Source: Comamonadaceae bacterium M7527
Lineage (GTDB): Bacteria; Pseudomonadota; Gammaproteobacteria; Burkholderiales; Burkholderiaceae_C
Assembly: GCA_021044545.1 (NCBI GenBank)
Contig: CP087990.1
Location: 930,001-994,000 of the forward strand
Direction: 5' to 3'
DNA length: 64,000 nt
Shown: positions 17,063 through 25,719 of the stretch, piece after piece
How the letters are laid out: each line of letters starts with the position of its first letter
Numbering within the stretch: position 1 is the stretch's first letter
The notes under the pieces: model-generated
Told to the model about the DNA's origin: nothing
Database searches by the model: none
The model's input: the letters and a program-made list of their open reading frames with translations, nothing else
Program-made: the position numbers and the translations under genes

Positions 17063-17581
17063 ATGCGCATCAACCTTATTTTTGCCCAAGCCAACAACGG
17101 CGTCATAGGCGCCAACAACCAGCTGCCCTGGCATTTGCCGCAAGACTTGGCGCACTTCAAGGCTCACACCACGGGTTACCCCGTCATCATGGGCCGCAAA
17201 ACCTGGGACTCATTGCCGCCCAAGTTTCGTCCCTTGCCAGGTCGCCTGAACGTGGTGGTCAGCCGTCAAACCGACTTGGCCATTGAAGGTGCGCTGGTGT
17301 GCGCCAGCGTTGAAGCTGCCGTGCACGCGTGCGCCGCGCAAACGCCCGCAACTGCTGAAGTGTGGGTCATAGGTGGTGCGCAAATATACGCACAAGCCAT
17401 GCCGCTGGCCATCCGTGCTGTGGTGACCTACTTGCACAAAGATGTGGCGGGCGACGCCTATGCGCCCAGTTTTGACGCAACCTGGACTGAAACTTCGCGT
17501 GAGACGCACACCATTGCCGAGGGTAGTAACGCTGGCTTGAGCTTTAGTTTTGTGACATTAGAAAGACAGGCCACCCCATGA
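17063..17581 (+). CDS. folA: Dihydrofolate reductase
   Basis: Reduces dihydrofolate to tetrahydrofolate with NADPH. The 172-residue protein shows NNGVIGANNQLPWHLPQDLAHFK at the start with the active-site acidic residue in the LPQD segment, then MGRKTWDSLP and WVIGGAQIYAQAMP. Its stop overlaps the xth start by 4 bp (ATGA), so translation is probably coupled. Context with thyA completes the thymidylate cycle. Confidence 0.96.
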   Translation: MRINLIFAQANNGVIGANNQLPWHLPQDLAHFKAHTTGYPVIMGRKTWDSLPPKFRPLPGRLNVVVSRQTDLAIEGALVCASVEAAVHACAAQTPATAEVWVIGGAQIYAQAMPLAIRAVVTYLHKDVAGDAYAPSFDATWTETSRETHTIAEGSNAGLSFSFVTLERQATP

Positions 17582-18360
17582 AATTCGCCACCTGGAACGT
17601 CAACTCTCTCAACATTCGCCTACCCCAAGTGATTGACTGGCTAGAGGCCAACCCCGTGGACGTTCTGGCGCTGCAAGAGTTAAAGCTGGCGCAAGACAAA
17701 TTTCCGGTAGAGGCCTTGAACGAAGCTGGCTGGCAAGCCAGTTGGTTGGGGCAAAAAACCTACAACGGCGTGGCGTTGATCAGCAGACAGATACCCAGCA
17801 ACGTGGTGCACAACAATCCGCACTTCGCTGATGAGCAGTCGCGCCTGATAGCGGGCACGTTCAGAAGCGAGTCTGACAAAAAGGTGCGCGTGATTGGTGG
17901 CTACTTCCCCAATGGGCAAGCGCCTGACAGTGACAAATTTGTCTACAAAATGGCTTGGCTAGATGGCTTGCGCAAGTGGCTGCAGCTGGAAATGGGCGTT
18001 TATGAGCGCTTGGTGATAATGGGTGACTACAACATCACGTTTGACGCCGCTGATGTATGGGACCCAGCCAGCCTGGAAGGCAGCATTCACTGCACAGCGC
18101 AGGAACGCGAGCAGCTGCAAGCGCTGATTGATTTGGGCTTGCACGATGGACTGCGTTTGTTTGAGCAGCCTGAAAAAAGCTTTACCTGGTGGGACTATCG
18201 AGACTTTGGGTTCAAGCGCAACAGGGGCATGCGGATTGACCACATTTTGGTAACAAACACAGTAAAAGCTGCAGCCACTGCGGCGTTTATTGACAAGACG
18301 CCACGCCACAATGAGCGCCCAAGCGACCATACGCCCGTGGTGCTAGACGCTGCGCTGTAA
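17578..18360 (+). CDS. xth: Exodeoxyribonuclease III / AP endonuclease
   Basis: A 260-residue exonuclease/endonuclease/phosphatase-fold enzyme. It shows KFATWNVNSLN (metal-binding Asn), LALQELKL (catalytic Glu), GGYFPNGQ, MGDYNITF and RIDHILV with the terminal SDHTPV His. It cuts at abasic sites in base-excision repair. It overlaps folA by 4 bp. Family members of this length are normal. Confidence 0.94.
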   Translation: MKFATWNVNSLNIRLPQVIDWLEANPVDVLALQELKLAQDKFPVEALNEAGWQASWLGQKTYNGVALISRQIPSNVVHNNPHFADEQSRLIAGTFRSESDKKVRVIGGYFPNGQAPDSDKFVYKMAWLDGLRKWLQLEMGVYERLVIMGDYNITFDAADVWDPASLEGSIHCTAQEREQLQALIDLGLHDGLRLFEQPEKSFTWWDYRDFGFKRNRGMRIDHILVTNTVKAAATAAFIDKTPRHNERPSDHTPVVLDAAL

Positions 18361-18385
18361 ACCGGCCTAAACACCGCGCGGGCTG

Positions 18386-19240
18386 TCACACTGGCACGCC
18401 CCGCGCCAGCTGGCGCAACCACAGCGCCACTTCGTGGCTTAACACGCTGGCGTCACGCACCAATTGGTCAAAGTGACGCGTTAAGGCCTCTACGTGCTCA
18501 CGTGTGTTGAACACAAAGTAGGAGCTGCCAACATAAATCACCGCACGGCGCTGACCAAACACCACAATGGGGGCGCTGTAGTATTTGGCGGCATCAAACA
18601 AGTGCAGCCTGGTGCTGGGGTACAGCTCTTCACACAAGTCGGCCATGCGCACCAGTTGGTCTTTCACCTGGCCCGCGCTTAACCCAGCCCACAGGCCGGA
18701 ACGGTTGGCCAAGTCTTGCAGGGTTTGCATGGGCATGACCAACTCGTAGTCCATGCCCACGGTGCGGTTTAAACGCAAACGCTCGTCTTGGTGCGCGCGT
18801 GCTTGCTGCGGCGTTTTGCCCGCATACGACGCAAACTCCAGCTCAAGCACGGCTTCAGTCTTCATAAATTCGGGCAACGACGTGGGTGCGCCGCGAATTT
18901 TGGCGCCCACAGACTCGCGCAGCCAACGCTCAATGTGGTCGTCTGCGTTGCCTGGCGAGGTGTGAGCCACCTCTAGCGACTCTTTCAAAATTTCACCCGG
19001 CGATTGCGTGGAGTTGGTCAAACCAAGCAGCCAGTCTGTGCTCACGCCCAGTGTGTTGGCCAAGTCCGCCACCACGTGACCAGAGGGCAAACGCACGTGG
19101 TGCTCATTGAGCAAGGCTGAAATGGTTGAGCGATCAACCCCGGCCAGCTCAGCCAGTGTGGTGCGGTTGAACTGGCGCTTGAGCATAGACGCGCTCAAGC
19201 GCTCACGAAACAGGGTGCAACGGGCAGATTTGGTCAGCAT
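18386..19240 (-). CDS. XRE-family transcriptional regulator with a C-terminal sensory domain
   Basis: A 284-residue protein. Residues about 8-75 form a Cro/C1-type helix-turn-helix (FNRTTLAELAGVDRSTISALL, then LANTLGVSTDWLLGLT). The remaining 200 residues are predicted alpha/beta and match no domain I can name; they probably bind a ligand or oligomerise. Upstream (19241-19300) lie two inverted repeats that could be its operator, between it and a divergent DUF2061 gene. Targets are unknown; autoregulation and control of the divergent gene are the simple guess. Confidence 0.82.
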   Translation of the reverse strand: MLTKSARCTLFRERLSASMLKRQFNRTTLAELAGVDRSTISALLNEHHVRLPSGHVVADLANTLGVSTDWLLGLTNSTQSPGEILKESLEVAHTSPGNADDHIERWLRESVGAKIRGAPTSLPEFMKTEAVLELEFASYAGKTPQQARAHQDERLRLNRTVGMDYELVMPMQTLQDLANRSGLWAGLSAGQVKDQLVRMADLCEELYPSTRLHLFDAAKYYSAPIVVFGQRRAVIYVGSSYFVFNTREHVEALTRHFDQLVRDASVLSHEVALWLRQLARGVPV

Positions 19241-19260
19241 GAGTGCATTATCCCATTACG

Positions 19261-19298
19261 TGATAACTATCAACAAATATGAGTAAATAGTACATATT
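19261..19298. promoter_or_regulatory. Candidate operators between the XRE regulator and DUF2061 genes
   Basis: TGATA-AC-TATCA at 19261-19272 is a perfect 5-bp-arm palindrome, and AATATG-N11-CATATT at 19276-19298 is a second inverted repeat. They lie about 20-58 bp upstream of the regulator start, in AT-rich sequence. Short arms can arise by chance, so this is a tentative call. Confidence 0.4.
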
Positions 19299-19375
19299 CC
19301 ACGTTGAATCACGCCGGCAAGACCATAAAAATAGCCCTCGTGAATCCAAGAACACATCAACGAGGGAGTAACACC

Positions 19376-19579
19376 ATGGAACAAAAGAAACGCACTTGGA
19401 CCAAGGCATTCACTTGGCAGCTCATCGGCTTTGTTGTGATGACTGTTATCAACTACGTGTACATGGGCAGTTTCCAAAGTGGCCTGGGGCTGTCTACGCT
19501 GCTGACCAGCGTAGGCTTGGTCACCTACTACCTGCATGAGCGGGCGTGGTCACACCTGTCCTGGGGCGTGACAAAATAA
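19376..19579 (+). CDS. DUF2061 small membrane protein
   Basis: A 67-residue protein with two hydrophobic helices: KAFTWQLIGFVVMTVINYVY and LSTLLTSVGLVTYYLHERAW. The WxxxWQ-like start and the YYLHERAW ending are typical of DUF2061. GAGGGAG lies 8 bp before the ATG. Function unknown; divergent from the XRE regulator, which might control it. Confidence 0.8.
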   Translation: MEQKKRTWTKAFTWQLIGFVVMTVINYVYMGSFQSGLGLSTLLTSVGLVTYYLHERAWSHLSWGVTK

Positions 19580-19625
19580 AGGCTTCCGCAACAACGGCGC
19601 TGTTGCCGTTTTAGAGACGCCCTTC

Positions 19626-20459
19626 ATGTTGTCACACAAACCACGTTCGCCTTTTGTTCGCTACGTCAAGTTCACGCTGATTGCAGCCATCGTTGCTGTC
19701 AGCGCCTGCTCGTCAACCACAGGCGGCGGTTTGGTAGGCGCAGACAGACGCCAACTGATGCTGATTTCCGAGCCTGAAGTGAATGCCATGGCGCAACAGG
19801 CCTATGCAGAAGTGATAACAGATGCCCGCAAAAAAGGCACGCTGAACACCAACAAAACCCAGCTCAGGCGTGTACAAGCCATCACCAAACGGCTGATTCC
19901 TCAAACCACCATATTTCGCCCAGACGCTGGCCAGTGGAACTGGGAGGTCAACGTCATCAGCTCTAAAGAACTAAACGCCTGGTGCATGCACGGCGGCAAA
20001 ATTGCGGTGTACACCGGTATCATTGAGCAGCTCAAACTCACAGACGATGAACTGGCTGCCATTTTGGGCCATGAGATGGCGCATGCGCTGCGTGAGCACT
20101 CACGCGAACAGCTGTCGCAGTCCGTAGCCACCGACTTCACACTCAACGTAGGCGCAGCGCTGCTGGGCTTGGGCGCAGGCACGGCCAACCTGGCGCAAGT
20201 TGGTGCAGACCTTATCCTGAAGTTGCCCAACAGCCGCGCCCACGAAACAGAAGCCGACCGCATTGGTGTTGAACTGGCCGCGCGCGCCGGCTACGACCCT
20301 CGTGCTGCACTGAGCCTGTGGCGAAAAATGGGCGCTGCCTCCGGCGGCGGCGGCGGTGCAGCGTGGCTGTCTACCCACCCATCAAACGAGCAACGCACGC
20401 AAGACTTGGGCGTTTACAGTGAGCGCGTCATGGGCTTGTACACAAAAGCTGAAAAATAA
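19626..20459 (+). CDS. M48-family zinc metallopeptidase lipoprotein (LoiP/YcaL-like)
   Basis: A 277-residue predicted lipoprotein: signal peptide with lipobox AVSAC (Cys28), then a periplasmic M48 domain with HEMAH at 149-153 and the third ligand Glu in HETEADRIG. The sequence KMGAASGGGGG near the end is a flexible low-complexity patch. Relatives such as LoiP, YcaL and BepA degrade or assist misfolded outer-membrane proteins. It is convergent with ntrC (12 bp between stops). Family secure; periplasmic quality control is inferred from the family. Confidence 0.9.
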   Translation: MLSHKPRSPFVRYVKFTLIAAIVAVSACSSTTGGGLVGADRRQLMLISEPEVNAMAQQAYAEVITDARKKGTLNTNKTQLRRVQAITKRLIPQTTIFRPDAGQWNWEVNVISSKELNAWCMHGGKIAVYTGIIEQLKLTDDELAAILGHEMAHALREHSREQLSQSVATDFTLNVGAALLGLGAGTANLAQVGADLILKLPNSRAHETEADRIGVELAARAGYDPRAALSLWRKMGAASGGGGGAAWLSTHPSNEQRTQDLGVYSERVMGLYTKAEK

Positions 20460-20471
20460 CGCACGCGGCTG

Positions 20472-21965
20472 TTAGTCCGCATCCAATCCCAGTTCCTGGA
20501 TTTTTCGGGTAATGGTGTTGCGGCCTATACCCAAACGGTTGGCGGCTTCCACGCGTTTGCCGCCTGTGTGCAACAACGCTGCTTCTATCAAGGCGGCCTC
20601 TAGCTTATTGGTCAGTTGCTCCCACACATTATGCTGACCACTGCTCAGCAAACTCAAGGCCTCCTGGCGTACTTGGTCAGGCCAATGCAAGCCCACCGAT
20701 TGTGTGCGCTCAGGGGCTTGCGCTGCAGGCGCAACCGCCAACTCATCTGTAGCCGTAGGCAAGGTCTGCGCAGAAACCGAAGTGGCCGCGGGCAACGCCT
20801 GAGCGGCCAAGACCTCTGGCGGCAAATCTTTTACATCCACCACTTGGGCTGGTGCCATGACGGTGAGCCAATGACACAAGTTCTCCAACTGGCGCACGTT
20901 GCCCGGAAAAGTAAACCTGGACAGCACAGCCATGGCAGCGGCGGATATGCGCTTGGCCTCAACACCCAGCTGCTTGGCACTATGCAGCATAAAGTGCTGT
21001 ACCAACACCGGTACATCATCCAAACGCTCGCGCAGCGCTGGCAGGCGCAAGCGAATGACGTTCAAGCGGTGGTACAAGTCTTCTCTAAACCCGCCAGCAG
21101 CCACGCGCTGCTCAAGGTCTTGGTGAGTGGCGGCAACCACGCGCACTTGCGTTTTGATGGCCGTGTGCCCACCTACGCGGTAAAAGTGGCCATCGCTCAG
21201 CACGCGCAACAAGCGGGTTTGCAGATCAAATGGCATGTCGCCAATCTCGTCTAAAAACAAGGTGCCGCCCTCGGCTTGCTCAAAGCGCCCGCGGCGCATG
21301 GCTTGCGCACCTGTAAATGCGCCGCGCTCATGACCAAACAACTCAGACTCCAGCAAGTCTTTGGGGATAGCCGCCGTGTTAATGGCCACAAAAGGCCCTT
21401 GCGACATAGGTGAATGCTTGTGCAGGGCTTTGGCTACCAGCTCTTTGCCGCTGCCAGACTCACCTGTAATGAGTACCGTCACATTGCTTTGGCTTAAGCG
21501 GCCAATGGCGCGAAACAGCTCTTGCATGGCCGGCGCCTGGCCAAGCATTTCGGTGCTGGGCGCTTGTGGCTGCGCTGCGACCGTATCTTTTTCTGATTCT
21601 TGCAAGGCGCGCCTGGCCAACTCTACAGCTTTGGTGACATCAAAGGGCTTGGCCAGATACTCAAAGGCACCACCTTGAAACGCGGACACGGCGCTGTCCA
21701 GGTCTGAGTAGGCCGTCATGATGATGATGGGCAAATCGGGTTGACGCGCTTTAACTTTGGCCAACAAGTCCAGACCGTCGCCGCCTGGCATGCGTATGTC
21801 ACTGATGAGCACACTGGGCGCATCCATACCTGTGACATGGCTCAATGCGGCCAACACGTCGTTGGCGTTGGTAAAGCTGCGCGTTAGCAAACCGTCACGC
21901 TGCAATGCACGCTCTAAAACAAAGCGAATCGATTGGTCATCGTCAACAAGCCAGATGGGTTTCAT
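20472..21965 (-). CDS. ntrC: Nitrogen regulation response regulator NR(I)
   Basis: A 497-residue sigma-54 activator. Receiver domain at 1-120 with Asp56 as phosphorylation site (SDIRMPGGDG); AAA+ domain with Walker A GESGSGKE, the sigma-54 contact loop ESELFGHERGAFTGA and Walker B GTLFLDEIGD; C-terminal Fis-type helix-turn-helix (EAANRLGIGRNTITRKIQEL). It activates glnA and other nitrogen-assimilation promoters when phosphorylated by NtrB. It follows ntrB by 28 bp on the same strand; the two predicted NtrC sites upstream of glnA are its likely targets. All functional motifs are intact. Confidence 0.96.
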   Translation of the reverse strand: MKPIWLVDDDQSIRFVLERALQRDGLLTRSFTNANDVLAALSHVTGMDAPSVLISDIRMPGGDGLDLLAKVKARQPDLPIIIMTAYSDLDSAVSAFQGGAFEYLAKPFDVTKAVELARRALQESEKDTVAAQPQAPSTEMLGQAPAMQELFRAIGRLSQSNVTVLITGESGSGKELVAKALHKHSPMSQGPFVAINTAAIPKDLLESELFGHERGAFTGAQAMRRGRFEQAEGGTLFLDEIGDMPFDLQTRLLRVLSDGHFYRVGGHTAIKTQVRVVAATHQDLEQRVAAGGFREDLYHRLNVIRLRLPALRERLDDVPVLVQHFMLHSAKQLGVEAKRISAAAMAVLSRFTFPGNVRQLENLCHWLTVMAPAQVVDVKDLPPEVLAAQALPAATSVSAQTLPTATDELAVAPAAQAPERTQSVGLHWPDQVRQEALSLLSSGQHNVWEQLTNKLEAALIEAALLHTGGKRVEAANRLGIGRNTITRKIQELGLDAD

Positions 21966-21993
21966 GTGGGGTACTCGTCTGGTTAGTTCAAAG

Positions 21994-23096
21994 TTATTGC
22001 AACGGTATAGACAACTTAAAGTCTGTGCCTATGGCGGAGCTGTCGCATTCAATCAAGCCGTTGTGCTGCTGCACAAAGGTTTGCGCCAGCGTTAGCCCCA
22101 GCCCTGTGCCGCCGTCACGCCCAGACACAAGGGGATAAAACAAGCGGTCCTTGATGGCCTGTGCAACGCCGGGGCCGTTGTCAATGACATGCAATTCCAG
22201 CGCCAATTTGTAACGTACCTTGGCCAACGTGACCTGGCGGGCAATACGTGTTTTAAACGTAATGCGCGCATCGCCCGCATCACGCCGCTGACTCAGGGCC
22301 TGAGCTGCGTTTTGCGCGATGTTGAGCACCGCTTGTATCAACTGCTCGCGGTCACCCCTGAACTCGGGCAGCGACGTGTCGTAGTCACGCACCACTTGCA
22401 GACCCTGCGGGTATTCGGCCAACACCACGGCGCGCACACGCTCGCAAACTTCGTGAATGTTCACGTCACCCTCTACATGGCGGCTGCGGTGTGGGGCCAA
22501 CAGGCGATCCACCAGTATTTGCAGCCTGTCGGCCTCGTGAATAATGACTTGGGTGTACTCGCGCAAGTCTTTGCGCTCCAAGTCCATTTGCAGCAACTGC
22601 GCTGCGCCGCGTATGCCACCTAACGGGTTTTTTATCTCGTGGGCCAAGCCGCGTATCAGCTCTTTATTGGCCAAGGCTTGGTCAACCAAGCGCTCTTCGC
22701 GCTCCAGGCGAAGCTGCTGCTCCAGGGGCAACAGCTCTAGCACGGCCTCGCCTGCCACGCCTGTTGGCGAGAGCACACATGCACAGGCACGGTCAAACCT
22801 TGCGTGCTGGTAGCACCACCCAGCAACACATGCGCCTCAAAGCGCATGGCTGCGCAGTCATCACCATTGGCGCCTTTAAGCGCCTCGCTGATGGCGTTTG
22901 CGTCTACAAAGTAATTGGCAATTTGGCTACCCAACAACACTTTATTGGATACCCCCAGCAGGTCTTCAAACGCGGCGTTGACCTCCAGGATCATGCCGTC
23001 TTGACGCACCACAGCAACAGACGTGGCCAGCATATCCAGACCAGCGTAGCGCGACGCTTGAGGCGTGTTGGTGAGCGGCTTGTGCTTTGATGGCAT
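21994..23096 (-). pseudogene. ntrB: Nitrogen sensor histidine kinase NtrB, apparent frameshift
   Basis: Two reading frames together give one NtrB. The first (from ATG 23096) covers the PAS domain (LDMLATSVAVVRQDGMILEV) and runs to about residue 107, ending out of frame at 22737. The second frame covers the rest: LAHEIKNPLGGIRGAAQLL with the phospho-accepting His, then the HATPase boxes (VLNIAQNAAQAL, DNGPGV, GGTGLGLTLAQTF). The switch lies at about 22770-22790; one missing base there would restore a 367-residue protein, the normal size. Without it no sensor is made unless the internal GTG at 22776 is used, which would give the kinase core without PAS. Whether this is real decay or a sequencing error is undecided. 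It lies between glnA and ntrC as expected. Confidence 0.9.
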
Positions 23097-23120
23097 ACAA
23101 ATAAGACTTGCAATGGGTAC

Positions 23121-23150
23121 AAAAAAGGGCAGCCTAAGCCGCCCTTTTTT
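23121..23150 (-). terminator. Rho-independent terminator after glnA
   Basis: AAAAAAGGGC / GCCCTTTTTT stem around a 10-base loop between glnA and ntrB. On the minus strand a run of six T residues follows. It would limit read-through so that ntrBC is expressed at lower level than glnA, as is known in enteric bacteria. Confidence 0.85.
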
Positions 23151-23195
23151 ATGCAGGCGCCGCTGGGTCAAACACCCAAGTGCGCTGCACCATGG

Positions 23196-24611
23196 TTACA
23201 GGCTGTAGTACATGTCGAACTCAACGGGGTGAGTTGCAGTACGGAAGCGCGTAACCTCGCCCATCTTGAGCTCAATGTAGGCGTCCAACATGCTGTCAGA
23301 GAACACGCCACCTTTGGTCAGGAACGCGCGGTCTTTGTCCAGGTGCTCCAAGGCCTGATCCAGGCTGTGACACACGGTGGGTACCAACTTGTCCTCTTCG
23401 GGTGGCAAATGGTACAAGTCTTTTGTGGCGGCCTCGCCCGGGTGGATCTTGTTTTCCACGCCGTCCAGACCCGCCATCAACAATGCCGAGAAGCCCAAGT
23501 AGGGGTTCATCAATGGATCTGGGAAGCGCGCCTCAACACGGCGACCCTTGGGGTTGGCCACGTAAGGAATACGGATAGACGCGGAGCGGTTCTTCGCTGA
23601 GTAAGCCAGCTTCACTGGCGCCTCAAAGCCAGGCACCAAACGCTTGTAGCTGTTGGTGCCGGGGTTGGTGATAGCGTTGAGCGCACGGGCGTGCTTGATG
23701 ATGCCGCCTATGTAGTACAGCGCAAAGTCTGACAAACCAGCGTAGCCGTCACCAGCAAACAGGTTCTTGCCGTCTTTCCACACAGATTGGTGCACATGCA
23801 TGCCAGAGCCGTTGTCGCCAACGACTGGCTTGGGCATAAACGTAGCGGTTTTGCCGTACGCATTGGCAACGTTCCAAATCACGTACTTCATGCTTTGCGT
23901 CCAGTCGGCACGCTCTACCAATGTGGAAAACTTGGTACCGATTTCGGCTTGGCCCGCGCCTGCCACTTCGTGGTGGAACACCTCAACCGGGATGCCCAAT
24001 GACTCCAGGATCAACGACATTTCAGCGCGCAAGTCATGCATGCTGTCAACAGGTGGCACTGGGAAGTAACCGCCCTTGACCGTGGGGCGGTGACCGCGGT
24101 TACCGCCTTCCAGCTGCTTGCCTGTGTTCCATGAGGCTTCGTATTCGTCAATCTGGTAGCCGCAGCCACCCATGTCGTTGTTCCAACGCACGCCGTCAAA
24201 AATGAAGAACTCAGGCTCTGGTCCAAAGTAGGCGGTATCGCCCAGGCCTGATGCTTTGAGGTAGGCCTCAGCACGCTTGGCAATAGAGCGCGGGTCACGG
24301 TCGTAAGCTTTGCCATCGCTAGGCTCGATCACGTCGCAGCTCATGAACAGCGTGGTCTCTTCAAAGAAGGGGTCGATGTTGGCAGTGGCTGCGTCAGGAA
24401 TGAGCAACATGTCAGAGGCTTCAATACCCTTCCAACCAGCTACGGACGAGCCGTCAAAAGCGTGGCCAGACGTAAACTTGTCTTCGTCAAAGTGAGACAC
24501 GGGCACTGTTACGTGCTGCTCTTTACCGCGGGTATCTGTAAAGCGGAAATCAACAAATTTCACTTCGTTGTCGCTCACCATTTGCATCACGTCTGCAACG
24601 GTCTTGGCCAT
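23196..24611 (-). CDS. glnA: Glutamine synthetase type I
   Basis: Condenses glutamate and ammonia to glutamine at the cost of ATP; the dodecamer is the central nitrogen-assimilation enzyme. The 471-residue sequence shows FDGSSVAGWKGI (N-terminal beta-Grasp), FGPEPEFFIFD, HHEVAGAGQAEIGTKF, NGSGMHVHQS and NRSASIRIP. The adenylylation site is present as DLYHLPPEE, so GlnE control is expected. Start ATG at 24611 with GGAG-like sequence upstream. Expression is predicted to depend on sigma-54 and NtrC (sites at 24674-24863). Fully intact. Confidence 0.98.
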   Translation of the reverse strand: MAKTVADVMQMVSDNEVKFVDFRFTDTRGKEQHVTVPVSHFDEDKFTSGHAFDGSSVAGWKGIEASDMLLIPDAATANIDPFFEETTLFMSCDVIEPSDGKAYDRDPRSIAKRAEAYLKASGLGDTAYFGPEPEFFIFDGVRWNNDMGGCGYQIDEYEASWNTGKQLEGGNRGHRPTVKGGYFPVPPVDSMHDLRAEMSLILESLGIPVEVFHHEVAGAGQAEIGTKFSTLVERADWTQSMKYVIWNVANAYGKTATFMPKPVVGDNGSGMHVHQSVWKDGKNLFAGDGYAGLSDFALYYIGGIIKHARALNAITNPGTNSYKRLVPGFEAPVKLAYSAKNRSASIRIPYVANPKGRRVEARFPDPLMNPYLGFSALLMAGLDGVENKIHPGEAATKDLYHLPPEEDKLVPTVCHSLDQALEHLDKDRAFLTKGGVFSDSMLDAYIELKMGEVTRFRTATHPVEFDMYYSL

Positions 24612-24673
24612 CAAAATCTCCTGAAGGTTTAAAAACGGGTACACACCCGAACTAGGTATTGTGCTTTGGAAAT

Positions 24674-24689
24674 AGCAGGTTCTGTGCCA
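24674..24689 (-). promoter_or_regulatory. Sigma-54 promoter of glnA
   Basis: Minus strand reads TGGCAC-AGAAC-CTGCT, against the consensus TGGCAC-N5-TTGCW; the invariant GG and GC are exactly 10 bases apart. The start of transcription would be near 24662, giving a leader of about 50 bases. Strong match, in the expected place, beside NtrC sites. Confidence 0.88.
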
Positions 24690-24807
24690 CCGTGGTGCAG
24701 AATTCGCAAAACATTCAATGCTTGCCGGCCAGCCCCACAAGGCCTGGGTTTCAAGGGCAGGTGCCGACTCAGCGTATCGGCAACACCGCCAGCCAGCAAT
24801 AAGGATT

Positions 24808-24824
24808 TGCACCATACAAGTGCA
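24808..24824. promoter_or_regulatory. NtrC binding site (proximal) for glnA
   Basis: TGCACTTGTATGGTGCA on the minus strand, a full match to the NtrC consensus TGCAC-N5-TGGTGCA. It is centred about 155 bp upstream of the predicted glnA transcription start. Confidence 0.88.
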
Positions 24825-24846
24825 AAACTGCATTCAATCAAACGTA

Positions 24847-24863
24847 AGCACCATGATAGTGCA
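24847..24863. promoter_or_regulatory. NtrC binding site (distal) for glnA
   Basis: TGCACTATCATGGTGCT on the minus strand, one base short of the perfect palindrome. Its centre is 39 bp from that of the proximal site, so paired binding of NtrC dimers is plausible. It lies just past the stop codon of the cinA-like gene. Confidence 0.85.
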
Positions 24864-24873
24864 AAATTGCCAA

Positions 24874-25707
24874 TCAACGCACCAATTCAGGGCCTATCTC
24901 AACCGACATGGCTGACAAGGCGTGTTGCATGGCGGCAAACGCCTCTTGCACCGCATGCGGCTGGCCCTTGACACCCAACTCGACATGGCGGCCGTGCTCG
25001 GGGTGGTCAACACTGGGCAAGCTAAACACCTTTATGCCAGCGTGGTCACGCTCAAGCTGCAACATCAACGGCGTGAGCGATGCCTCAATGGCACCATAAA
25101 TAACCAGGGAACGCTCTTGCCAGGCACCTACAGCAAAGTACTGCTGATAGTGCGTATCCAGCACCCATGCCACCATGGGCCACGCCATGACCGGGAAGCC
25201 GGGCGCAAAGTACATGGCACCAAATTCACCTTGGGTGCGCACGCTAAAACCAGGAATGCGGTTGTAGCTATTGGGAATAATGTTCGCGCCCTCAGGAAAC
25301 ATGCCCATGTTCAATCGGTGTATGTTGTCAGGATGCCCAGGCTCGAACACCTCGCCTTTTTCGGCTGCAGTCTCCGCCATGCGCAGCGTGATGAGTTCTT
25401 TGGCCTGTGGATGCAGCACCAGCTCGCGGCCTAGCGCTTGCGCGGCACATTGGCGGGTGCGGTCATCCGGTGTCGCACCGATACCGCCAAACGAAAACAC
25501 CACGTCGCCACTGGCTGCCATGGCCGCAATGGCTGCGGTAATGCGGGCCTGGTCGTCACCCACATAGTTGGCATAGGCCAAGCTCAGGCCGCGCTCACCC
25601 AACAGCTCTATCACTTTTGCCAAGTGCTTGTCGGTGCGCTTGCCTGACAGAATTTCGTCTCCTATGATCAGTGCGGCAAAGTTGGGTTTGGTAGAGGTCG
25701 CGTTCAT
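24874..25707 (-). CDS. Competence/damage-inducible protein CinA-like, molybdopterin-binding domain
   Basis: A 277-residue protein with the MoCF-biosynthesis (MoaB/MogA-like) fold: AALIIGDEILSGKRTDKHL at the start and SFGGIGATPDDRTRQC, followed by the PNSYNRIPGF segment. It lacks the C-terminal nicotinamide-nucleotide amidase domain of full-length CinA. Such short proteins are usually annotated as molybdopterin-binding or NMN/ADP-ribose-processing proteins; which activity it has is unclear. It follows the EI24 gene by 12 bp, likely the same transcript. Confidence 0.82.
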   Translation of the reverse strand: MNATSTKPNFAALIIGDEILSGKRTDKHLAKVIELLGERGLSLAYANYVGDDQARITAAIAAMAASGDVVFSFGGIGATPDDRTRQCAAQALGRELVLHPQAKELITLRMAETAAEKGEVFEPGHPDNIHRLNMGMFPEGANIIPNSYNRIPGFSVRTQGEFGAMYFAPGFPVMAWPMVAWVLDTHYQQYFAVGAWQERSLVIYGAIEASLTPLMLQLERDHAGIKVFSLPSVDHPEHGRHVELGVKGQPHAVQEAFAAMQHALSAMSVEIGPELVR

Positions 25708-25719
25708 GGGCTTAACGGG

